This document shows positions 5,777 through 11,077 of a stretch of 11,077 nucleotides of DNA, piece after piece. The stretch's first letter is position 1; each line of letters begins with the position of its first letter. A model generated the notes under the pieces. That model was not told the origin of the DNA. It saw only the letters and a program-made list of their open reading frames with translations, and searched no databases. Both the position numbers and the translations under genes were made by a program. Source of the DNA: Phycisphaerae bacterium (GTDB lineage Bacteria > Planctomycetota > Phycisphaerae > Sedimentisphaerales > Anaerohalosphaeraceae); NCBI GenBank assembly GCA_021736615.1, contig JAIPFN010000195.1, positions 1-11,077 of the forward strand, given 5' to 3'.

Positions 5777-7237
5777 ATGTCGATTCCGGTACTTATTACT
5801 TTTGTTATATATTTCGTAGCACTTGTGGCGATTGGTTTGTATTTTTGCAGCAAGTCTTCGAGTATAGACGATTACCTGCTTGGCGGCAGGGCGATGGGAT
5901 CGTGGGTTACGGCCTTGTCCGCACAGGCCAGTGATATGAGCGGCTGGCTGCTGATGGGATTGCCCGGTGCGATCTATATTGGCGGTTTAGGAAATTCATG
6001 GATCGCTATCGGTCTTTTTATAGGGACGGTTTTTAACTGGGCCCTGATCTCGGCACCGCTGCGTATATATACCGAAAAGGTCGACGCGATTACTTTGCCC
6101 TGTTTTTTCGAGGCTCGCTTTAAGGATCCTACCGGTTTACTGCGGACGGTATCTGCGATAATTATTTTGATCTTTTTTACGATCTACGCATCTTCCGGTC
6201 TTGTTGCAGCCGGCAAACTTTTTAATTCTATCTTCGGCATCAACTACCATACAGCCGTTATAATCGGCGGCGTAGTCATCATTCTGTATACTTTCTTGGG
6301 CGGTTTCCTTGCAGTTTGCTGGACCGATCTTTTCCAGGGTATGCTGATGGTTATAGCGATAATCGTAGTTCCGTTGCTGGGTTTAAAGAATATCGGAGGC
6401 TTGCAGGTAGTTACCGAACAGATGGACGCACGGGGCATAACCGCCGGTCTTTTTGATACGGGCAGTAAATACCCTGCTCTTGCGATATTTTCTACGATGG
6501 CATGGGGATTGGGGTATTTCGGTCAGCCGCATATTCTTACGAGATTTATGAGCGTAAAGTCGATACCCAAACTCCGTCAGGCCTCCGTTATAGCTGTCGT
6601 CTGGGTGTTTGTTTCGCTTGTTGGGGCGATATTCGTAGGCACTGTCGCTATAGGTATGTTCAAAACCCTCGAAAGCGGCCAGGAGGAAAAAGTTTTCATT
6701 TTCATGATCAAAGGACTTTTTAATCCCTGGGTCGGCGGGATCATGCTTGCTGCGATTCTTTCGGCGATAATGTCGACAATCGATTCCCAGCTTCTGGTTT
6801 CTTCATCGGCGCTTACAGAGGATTTCTATCAAAAGGTCATCAAGAAGAATGCGTCGGAAAAAGAGGTTGTTTTGATCGGCAGGATATGCGTGATTATCAT
6901 CTCGACTATCGCACTGGTTCTTGCCATGGACGAAAACAGTTCGATCCTCGGCATCGTCTCGTATGCGTGGGGAGGCCTCGGAGCCGCTTTCGGACCGGTG
7001 GTCTTTTTTGCTTTGTTCAGCAAAAAGACAACATGGTTTTCCGCTCTTGCCGGTATGGTCGCCGGAACCGTCGTGCTGGTATTGTGGCAAAGACTTGGCT
7101 ATGGCGGGGTGCTCTACGAGATAGTCCCCGGCTTCGCCGCCAATTGCCTTGTGATCTGGACAGTAAACACATTCGCACCCCAGCTAGATCCGCAAGTAAT
7201 TAAAACATTCAAAGAAGTCAAAAACCAACTGAAGTGA
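5777..7237 (+). CDS. putP: Sodium/proline symporter (SSS family), 486 aa
   Basis: Inner-membrane sodium:solute symporter importing L-proline with Na+. Similarity to E. coli PutP (502 aa) is strong along its length: 'DDYLLGGRAMGSWVTALSAQ', 'ASDMSGWLLMGLPGA', 'FFTIYASSGLVAAGKLF', 'WGLGYFGQPHILTRFM', 'LFNPWVGGIMLAAILSAIMS', 'VSYAWGGLGAAFGPV' and 'LYEIVPGF'. Asp53 corresponds to the Na+-linked Asp55 of PutP. About 12-13 hydrophobic segments are visible. No good Shine-Dalgarno precedes ATG 5777, but the N-terminus aligns with PutP from the first residues. No putA proline-catabolic gene is in the window, so import may serve nutrition or osmoprotection. It ends 6 bases from the convergent umuC end, with no clear terminator between them. 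Confidence 0.93.
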   Translation: MSIPVLITFVIYFVALVAIGLYFCSKSSSIDDYLLGGRAMGSWVTALSAQASDMSGWLLMGLPGAIYIGGLGNSWIAIGLFIGTVFNWALISAPLRIYTEKVDAITLPCFFEARFKDPTGLLRTVSAIIILIFFTIYASSGLVAAGKLFNSIFGINYHTAVIIGGVVIILYTFLGGFLAVCWTDLFQGMLMVIAIIVVPLLGLKNIGGLQVVTEQMDARGITAGLFDTGSKYPALAIFSTMAWGLGYFGQPHILTRFMSVKSIPKLRQASVIAVVWVFVSLVGAIFVGTVAIGMFKTLESGQEEKVFIFMIKGLFNPWVGGIMLAAILSAIMSTIDSQLLVSSSALTEDFYQKVIKKNASEKEVVLIGRICVIIISTIALVLAMDENSSILGIVSYAWGGLGAAFGPVVFFALFSKKTTWFSALAGMVAGTVVLVLWQRLGYGGVLYEIVPGFAANCLVIWTVNTFAPQLDPQVIKTFKEVKNQLK

Positions 7238-7243
7238 TAGTTC

Positions 7244-8503
7244 TTATTCTACCACCGGCAGTTCGTTCCAGCATGTCGTATATCGTTTTGACCGATGCTC
7301 GAATTTTGTCAGCCACGGTTGATCAAACCCTTCCGCCGCCCACGTTACCGGCTTACCCATCTTTTTATTTATCGTATCGATAGTCCGCATAAGCTCATTC
7401 AGTTTGCTTTGATCGGTTTTGTCGAAAAGTGTCCGCTGCACCTTTTTCTCGTCGACCAGATCGCCAAGCATCACACCTGCTTTTTTAAACTTCGCCCCGT
7501 CACGGAAGATCATCTCTACAGACTGCATCGCGTTCACCAGCATCTGGGAGGTGTCTATCGTCGCCGCCGGAAAGCTCGTCGTATGCGCATTGTAATACCG
7601 GTTGTTTTTGTCGAATCGGTTCGTCATCGCAAACACCGTTATCGACCCGGCCGCAAGTTTCTGGCACCGAAGCTTTTCAGCGGCACGTGCGATATACTTG
7701 GCGACGGCATGTTGTAATTGTTCGCAGGACGTGATCTCCTTGCCGAACGACCGCGAAACCGTAATAGCCTTTTGCGGGGCAGGCTGTTCTTCCAGGCTGT
7801 GGCAGCAAACCCCGCGCAATTCCAAAACAGTCCGCTCGCCGGTAACCCCGAACGTCTTTTTCACCCAGCCGATATCGGTATCTCTAAATTGCAGTGCAGT
7901 CTGTATGCCTACGTCGTTAAGTTTCTTAGCGGTCTTTCGTCCCACTCCCCATATATCCACGACGTCTGTCCTTTCCAGAGCCGTATCGATATGCGGCGAG
8001 TCCACCAGGTCCAGCACGCCGTCTGCTTTTTCGGATTTCTTGGCAAGCCGGTTCGCCACCTTCGCCAGCGTCTTTGTGTTGGCAATGCCGATAGAAACCC
8101 CCATCCCCGTCCATTTGGCGACGGTATTTCGTATCTCCCTGCCATATTCGGTAAGATTCTGCGTAAACCCTGCAAGGTTCAAAAACGCCTCGTCAATCGA
8201 GTAAATCTCCATCTCCGGCGTAAAATTGCCAAGCGTCTCCATCACCCGCGCAGACATGTTGGCATAAAGCGTATAGTTCGACGAAAAGACAACAACATTA
8301 TTATTTTCGATAATGGATTTCGCCTTAAAGAACGGCGTCCCCATACCGATACCCAGTGCCTTAGCCTCGTTGGACCGGGCAACAATACACCCGTCATTAT
8401 TAGAAAGCACAACGACAGCTCGCCCCTTTAGGGCAGGATTAAAAACCCGCTCACAAGAAGCATAAAAATTGTTACAGTCAACTAAAGCGTATATCTCTCT
8501 CAT
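7244..8503 (-). CDS. umuC: DNA polymerase V catalytic subunit UmuC, 419 aa
   Basis: Y-family translesion DNA polymerase that, with cleaved UmuD, copies damaged DNA in the SOS response. Catalytic residues are in place: Asp9 in 'LVDCNNFYASCERVF' and Asp104-Glu105 in 'YSIDEAFL'. Other UmuC signatures are 'SNNDGCIVARSNEAKALGI', 'GVSIGIANTKTLAKVANRLAKK' and 'WGVGRKTAKKL'. A clamp-binding motif QRTLF lies at about 356-360, where UmuC proteins carry it, and the C-terminal tail 'KRYTTCWNELPVV' is the short UmuC end domain (DUF4113). Full length and intact. The ATG at 8503 has no strong Shine-Dalgarno. It normally follows umuD directly; here a TPR gene and repeats intervene. Two long plus-strand open frames over it are shadows. 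Confidence 0.95.
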   Translation of the reverse strand: MREIYALVDCNNFYASCERVFNPALKGRAVVVLSNNDGCIVARSNEAKALGIGMGTPFFKAKSIIENNNVVVFSSNYTLYANMSARVMETLGNFTPEMEIYSIDEAFLNLAGFTQNLTEYGREIRNTVAKWTGMGVSIGIANTKTLAKVANRLAKKSEKADGVLDLVDSPHIDTALERTDVVDIWGVGRKTAKKLNDVGIQTALQFRDTDIGWVKKTFGVTGERTVLELRGVCCHSLEEQPAPQKAITVSRSFGKEITSCEQLQHAVAKYIARAAEKLRCQKLAAGSITVFAMTNRFDKNNRYYNAHTTSFPAATIDTSQMLVNAMQSVEMIFRDGAKFKKAGVMLGDLVDEKKVQRTLFDKTDQSKLNELMRTIDTINKKMGKPVTWAAEGFDQPWLTKFEHRSKRYTTCWNELPVVE

Positions 8504-8539
8504 AGACGGTGAAACCTAACGAGTATTAACTTCATCATT

Positions 8540-8577
8540 GAACATCCAATAACGAACAAGGAATAACCAATAACCAA
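8540..8577 (+). repeat. Heptamer-based repeat, left copy of an inverted pair
   Basis: The units GAACATC, CAATAAC, GAACAAG, GAATAAC, CAATAAC, CAA are in strict 7-base phase. This 38-base copy matches the reverse complement of 9177-9214 at 33 of 38 positions. It lies between umuC and the TPR gene. Confidence 0.85.
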
Positions 8578-8599
8578 ATAAAAGCAGTCAGCCGGTAGG

Positions 8600-8615
8600 G
8601 TGTGCTTCAGCACAC
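8600..8615. repeat. Small palindromic hairpin element
   Basis: GTGTGC-TTCA-GCACAC is a perfect 6 bp hairpin in the 129-base gap between umuC and the TPR gene, set in GGTAGG...GCAGAAAA. It looks like the short REP-type palindromes scattered through many bacterial genomes. It could also weaken read-through into umuC. No T-run of terminator type follows it on the minus strand. Confidence 0.5.
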
Positions 8616-8632
8616 GCAGAAAAAGTATTCAG

Positions 8633-9154
8633 TTATTTCCAAAAGTCGTCGTCTTTCTGTTTTCGCTGCTTTATATAAGCACTGGCAAAGGGAAGTTGGT
8701 CTTTGTATTTCTCTAGAAATTCCTTGTGTTCCTGTACTTTTGCCATTCTAGATAGTATCTTATTGGACAGTCCTTTTTTACCTGTTTCAAATGCCATATT
8801 ATAAAACATAAGAGCTTCCTCAAGATCTCCTTTGTCTTGGCATACATGTCCAAGATAAGCGTATAGCTGCGCGCTTTTTGATTTTCGTTTGGCACTTAAC
8901 TTCAGGGCTTGCCTAAGCGTTTCTTCAGCCAGTACGTATTCATTTTCCCAATAATAGCATACTCCAAGGCTTCCAAGGATTTTGGGCCGTTGTTCTCTCA
9001 TGCATTCAATGTTAAGTATAGATTTGTAATCATCTATTGCTCCCTTACGTTTGTCATCGTCCAAAGAGCGGTGGATTGCTCTTAGATTCAGAAAGAATCC
9101 ACGTCGGAATTCTTTCTTGAATAATAGATTCCAAAATATCTTAGTAATAGTCAT
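8633..9154 (-). CDS. Small TPR-repeat protein between umuD and umuC, 173 aa
   Basis: Predicted all-helical protein. Two TPR-like helix pairs are visible at about 58-89 ('LGSLGVCYYWENEYVLAEET') and 95-128 ('LYAYLGHVCQDKGDLEEALM'), with a degenerate one near 36-53. The N-terminus has a hydrophobic/basic stretch (IFWNLLFKKEFRRGFF), possibly membrane-associating, and the tail is Lys/Asp-rich. I recognise no specific family. TPRs usually bind other proteins. ATG 9154 is chosen; an in-frame TTG at 9160 is possible, and neither has a good Shine-Dalgarno. By eye its base composition is more AT-rich than umuC and umuD. Inverted repeat copies frame it, so it may be an insertion in a umuDC operon; a role in Pol V function is unproven. 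Confidence 0.75.
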   Translation of the reverse strand: MTITKIFWNLLFKKEFRRGFFLNLRAIHRSLDDDKRKGAIDDYKSILNIECMREQRPKILGSLGVCYYWENEYVLAEETLRQALKLSAKRKSKSAQLYAYLGHVCQDKGDLEEALMFYNMAFETGKKGLSNKILSRMAKVQEHKEFLEKYKDQLPFASAYIKQRKQKDDDFWK

Positions 9155-9176
9155 AAGCAATGCAGGTTCGGTTTAA

Positions 9177-9214
9177 TTGGTTATTCGATATTCCTTGTTG
9201 GATATTGGATATTC
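9177..9214 (-). repeat. Heptamer-based repeat, right copy of an inverted pair
   Basis: Read on the minus strand the units are GAATATC, CAATATC, CAACAAG, GAATATC, GAATAAC, CAA, in the same phase and order as 8540-8577. It fills most of the gap between umuD and the TPR gene. In a umuD-to-umuC transcript the two copies could pair and enclose the TPR coding region. Confidence 0.85.
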
Positions 9215-9232
9215 GTTTTTTTTCTTACTCCT

Positions 9233-9664
9233 TCATAGCTCATGTATAACGTTTGTCACAACGCCCCAGACCTCGAACTCCATATTGCCTTCAATCTTCC
9301 GGGCGTTGTAGTTTTTGTTTTCCGGTACGAGTGTGATTTTGCCCCCGCGAATTCGAATTCGTTTGACCGTAAGTTCTCCGTCAAGGGCGGCGATGATCAC
9401 GTTATTATTTTTCGGTTCCAGCGACCGGTCGACTACCAGCAGATCCCCCGAGTGAATCCCCGCACCTACCATCGAATCGCCCGTAACCCGCACAAAGAAC
9501 GTCGCAGGCGGATTCTTGATAAGATGCCGGTTAAGATCAAGTTTACCCTCTTCATAATCGGCAGCAGGCGAAGGGAACCCCGCCGAAACCGTAGCCGAAA
9601 AGATAGACTGCTTGCGTTTGGTCGATATGTCAGGCCTGGAAACTATTTTAGCTGTTGTATTCAT
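9233..9664 (-). CDS. umuD: UmuD, LexA/S24-like self-cleaving subunit of DNA polymerase V, 143 aa
   Basis: RecA-stimulated self-cleavage turns UmuD into UmuD', which joins UmuC as Pol V. With M1 at 9664 the cleavage site is Ala28-Gly29 ('TVSAGFPSPAADYEEGKLDL'), the nucleophile is Ser64 ('VTGDSMVGAGI') and the general base is Lys101 ('DGELTVKRI'). These are each four positions beyond E. coli Cys24-Gly25, Ser60 and Lys97, so spacing is fully conserved. Length is close to the E. coli protein (139 aa). An ATG at 9673 is in frame, and the frame stays open to 9775, but the upstream part is unlike UmuD. No Shine-Dalgarno precedes either ATG; the promoter position suggests a leaderless mRNA. All catalytic residues are present, so it should be active. 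Confidence 0.92.
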   Translation of the reverse strand: MNTTAKIVSRPDISTKRKQSIFSATVSAGFPSPAADYEEGKLDLNRHLIKNPPATFFVRVTGDSMVGAGIHSGDLLVVDRSLEPKNNNVIIAALDGELTVKRIRIRGGKITLVPENKNYNARKIEGNMEFEVWGVVTNVIHEL

Positions 9665-9671
9665 ATCGGCC

Positions 9672-9721
9672 ATTATAATGTAAATTGAGGCAAAGGGAAA
9701 TGAATTTTTAGAGGTTCCCTT
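9672..9721 (-). promoter_or_regulatory. Candidate umuD promoter with overlapping operator-like inverted repeat
   Basis: On the minus strand TATAAT (9672-9677) follows a weak -35, TTTCCC (9695-9700), after 17 bases. Transcription would begin at about 9665, right at the ATG 9664, meaning a leaderless message. AAGGGAA (9693-9699) and TTCCCTT (9715-9721) form an inverted repeat with 15-base spacing that overlaps the -35. This is a reasonable place for an SOS repressor such as LexA, but it is neither the E. coli nor the Bacillus LexA box. Confidence 0.4.
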
Positions 9722-9915
9722 AATCTTAGATGTGCTCGTTGCCCAACAAAGCTTAAGTAAGGGTGGATCGGTCACTCCGTGCCCGATGGCTGGTGCTGAA
9801 CATCCAAGTCATTGAGATTGCTGCCTGTCACGATGAATAAATTCTGAAACAAATTACCGGAAACAATAGTAGATAAATAAGTTACGTATGTCTAATAATT
9901 GGCAGGGTAAGAAAA
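9722..9915. other. Divergent intergenic region umuD / CIA30 gene
   Basis: Apart from the candidate umuD promoter, no gene, repeat or terminator is visible here. It must hold the promoter for the CIA30 gene at 9916, but I see no convincing -35/-10 pair; TTGAGA at 9812 with AT-rich sequence about 17 bases later is only weak. Confidence 0.4.
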
Positions 9916-10539
9916 ATGAAGAATGAAATATTTCAGAGTATTAAGATGTTTCTTTGCCTTTTGCTTGTCGCAGGTTTGGCGGTTTTTGCACCGGCAAAGG
10001 AGAAATCCCAAAATACAGAAAAGCAAGGCGCCGATTTGCTGCTTGATGATTTCGGGGATTCGTCGCCGGATGGCTCACCAATGCGCCAATGGCAGTTTGT
10101 CGCCGATACCGTTATGGGCGGCAAATCAACCGGTTCAATGGAGATGGTCAGCTATGACGAAAAGAAATGCCTGCGTATGACTGGAGACGTATCGCTTGAA
10201 AATAACGGCGGATTCATTCAGTGTCGCAGCTTCCTCAAGGACGGCCGAAAGATGTTCGATGCAAGCGATTTCGACGGTATTAAGCTCATGGTCAAGGGTA
10301 ACGGCCACAAATACGCCGTTCATCTGCGTACCAGCCGAACCTGGCTGCCATGGCAGTATTACGAGGTCAAATTCGATACGAGCGGCGATTGGCAGGAAAT
10401 TCTTGTACCATTCGATAAATTTAAACCTTATAGTTTGAAAAAAGCATTAAATAAGGGTAAAATAAAGAGTATTGCCATAGTTGCCATCGGCGAAAAGATC
10501 AAGGCCGACATTTATGTCGACCAGGTATCGCTGTATTAG
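9916..10539 (+). CDS. Exported CIA30-domain protein, 207 aa
   Basis: Signal peptide at about 1-27 (MFLCLLLVAGLAVFAPA) followed by one CIA30 domain (complex I intermediate-associated protein 30 fold, a galactose-binding-like beta sandwich) at about 40-207. Recognisable parts are 'LLLDDFGD', 'WQFVADTVMGGKSTGSMEM', 'LRMTGDVSLENNGGFIQCR', 'DFDGIKLMVKGNGHKYAVHL', 'WLPWQYYEVKFDT' and the closing 'ADIYVDQVSLY'. In mitochondria CIA30 helps assemble complex I; exported bacterial members have no settled function and may bind carbohydrate or other ligands, so complex I assembly should not be assumed. AGGG at 9904-9907 supports the start. The next gene is a paralogue 50 bases on, probably in the same transcript. 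Confidence 0.85.
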   Translation: MKNEIFQSIKMFLCLLLVAGLAVFAPAKEKSQNTEKQGADLLLDDFGDSSPDGSPMRQWQFVADTVMGGKSTGSMEMVSYDEKKCLRMTGDVSLENNGGFIQCRSFLKDGRKMFDASDFDGIKLMVKGNGHKYAVHLRTSRTWLPWQYYEVKFDTSGDWQEILVPFDKFKPYSLKKALNKGKIKSIAIVAIGEKIKADIYVDQVSLY

Positions 10540-10589
10540 ACGGCATCGGTGCAATAGTTTTTGTGAATTAAATTTTGATTGGTTTAACG

Positions 10590-11077
10590 ATGACTATTAA
10601 GTCAGGATTGAAATGTTTTTTGTGGCTGGTGGTTTGTGCCTCCATTGTAGTTGGTGCAGATTCCAAAGATAAAAAGGCCGCCGATCTGCTGATCGACGAT
10701 TTCGGTGACGCCGCGAAAAAGCCAAAACCCCTTAAGGAATGGGAGTTTGTAACAGATGATGTTATGAAGGGTACTTCAACCGGTAAGATGGAAATGGTCA
10801 GCTATGAGGGTAGAAACTGTCTTCACATGACCGGCGACGTTACTCTTAAACAGTGCGGTTTTATTCATTCCGGCAACGACATGAAGGTTAAAGGCAAATA
10901 TTTTGACGCCGGCGATCTGGACGGAGTCCTGCTGCAGTTTAAGGGCGATGGCAAGACGTACGCCGTGCACATTCGCACAAAAAGTACCTGGTTGCCCTGG
11001 CAGCGGTACCAGGCCAAGTTTAAGACGACCGGAAAATGGCAGACGATCAAAATACCATTCTCGAAGTTCAAACCGCT
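10590..11077 (+). CDS. Second exported CIA30-domain protein, C-terminus beyond window
   Basis: Open from ATG 10590 through the window end (162 codons plus two bases). A signal peptide at about 1-22 (CFLWLVVCASIVVGA) precedes a CIA30 domain that aligns with the previous gene almost throughout: 'ADLLIDDFGD', 'WEFVTDDVMKGTSTGKMEM', 'LHMTGDVTLKQCGFI', 'DLDGVLLQFKGDGKTYAVHI', 'WLPWQRYQAKFKTTGKWQTI', 'PFSKFKP'. By eye more than half of the residues are shared, so this is a tandem duplication. MGGKS of the first copy is MKGTS here. No Shine-Dalgarno is evident before 10590, and no terminator separates the two, which suggests co-transcription. Confidence 0.83.
   Translation, partial: MTIKSGLKCFLWLVVCASIVVGADSKDKKAADLLIDDFGDAAKKPKPLKEWEFVTDDVMKGTSTGKMEMVSYEGRNCLHMTGDVTLKQCGFIHSGNDMKVKGKYFDAGDLDGVLLQFKGDGKTYAVHIRTKSTWLPWQRYQAKFKTTGKWQTIKIPFSKFKP

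Noticed and set aside
7602..8431. Plus-strand open frames of 200 and 237 codons
   Set aside because: They lie antisense within an intact umuC with all catalytic motifs; no plausible protein features.
9674..9775. N-terminal extension of UmuD from 9775
   Set aside because: The first 34 residues do not resemble UmuD; E. coli spacing of cleavage site and catalytic residues fits the start at 9664.

Overview
This is an 11 kb stretch of a Gram-negative-type bacterial chromosome of moderate GC (by eye somewhat under 50% in genes and lower between them). Two lipoproteins are built from DUF11 repeats, and the C-terminal repeat of the longer one matches, from memory, chlamydial OmcB very closely. Together with UmuDC, RmuC, secreted CIA30 proteins and weak use of Shine-Dalgarno sites in several genes, this suggests the Planctomycetes-Verrucomicrobia-Chlamydiae (PVC) group, perhaps a planctomycete of the Phycisphaerae type. 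The lineage is an inference; no rRNA or other marker is present.

Layout. 1-897 (-) is the N-terminal part of rmuC, with a clear sigma70-like promoter at 921-949. 898-1297 is non-coding and holds a heptamer tandem repeat and a structured leader. 1298-2539 (+) and 3224-4771 (+) encode two paralogous DUF11 (OmcB-like) lipoproteins, separated by 684 bases with a terminator hairpin, short tandem repeats, a second structured leader resembling the first, a palindrome and a hairpin. 5125-5673 (+) is an exported TlpA/thioredoxin-like protein with a CHSC active site and its own terminator. 5777-7237 (+) is a PutP-type sodium/proline symporter, convergent with umuC (7244-8503, -). Upstream of umuC, on the same strand, lie a small TPR protein (8633-9154) and umuD (9233-9664). 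From 9916 to the window end are two tandem paralogous exported CIA30-domain proteins (+), the second cut by the window edge.

How the genes may work together. The two lipoproteins share a set of cysteines, and the next gene encodes an exported thiol-disulfide protein, so 1298-5673 may be a cell-envelope cluster. UmuD and UmuC form the SOS-induced translesion polymerase Pol V; here a TPR gene sits between them, bounded by two inverted copies of a heptamer-based repeat that are 33/38 identical. RmuC is also a genome-maintenance protein, but it is at the far end and separately transcribed.

Most unusual features: (1) two leaders of the DUF11 genes, each with a predicted multi-stem fold and a hairpin loop sharing AAGTGGG; (2) heptamer-phased repeats of different sequence in nearly every intergenic gap; (3) the umuD-TPR-umuC arrangement framed by inverted repeats. 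All structures were worked out by eye.
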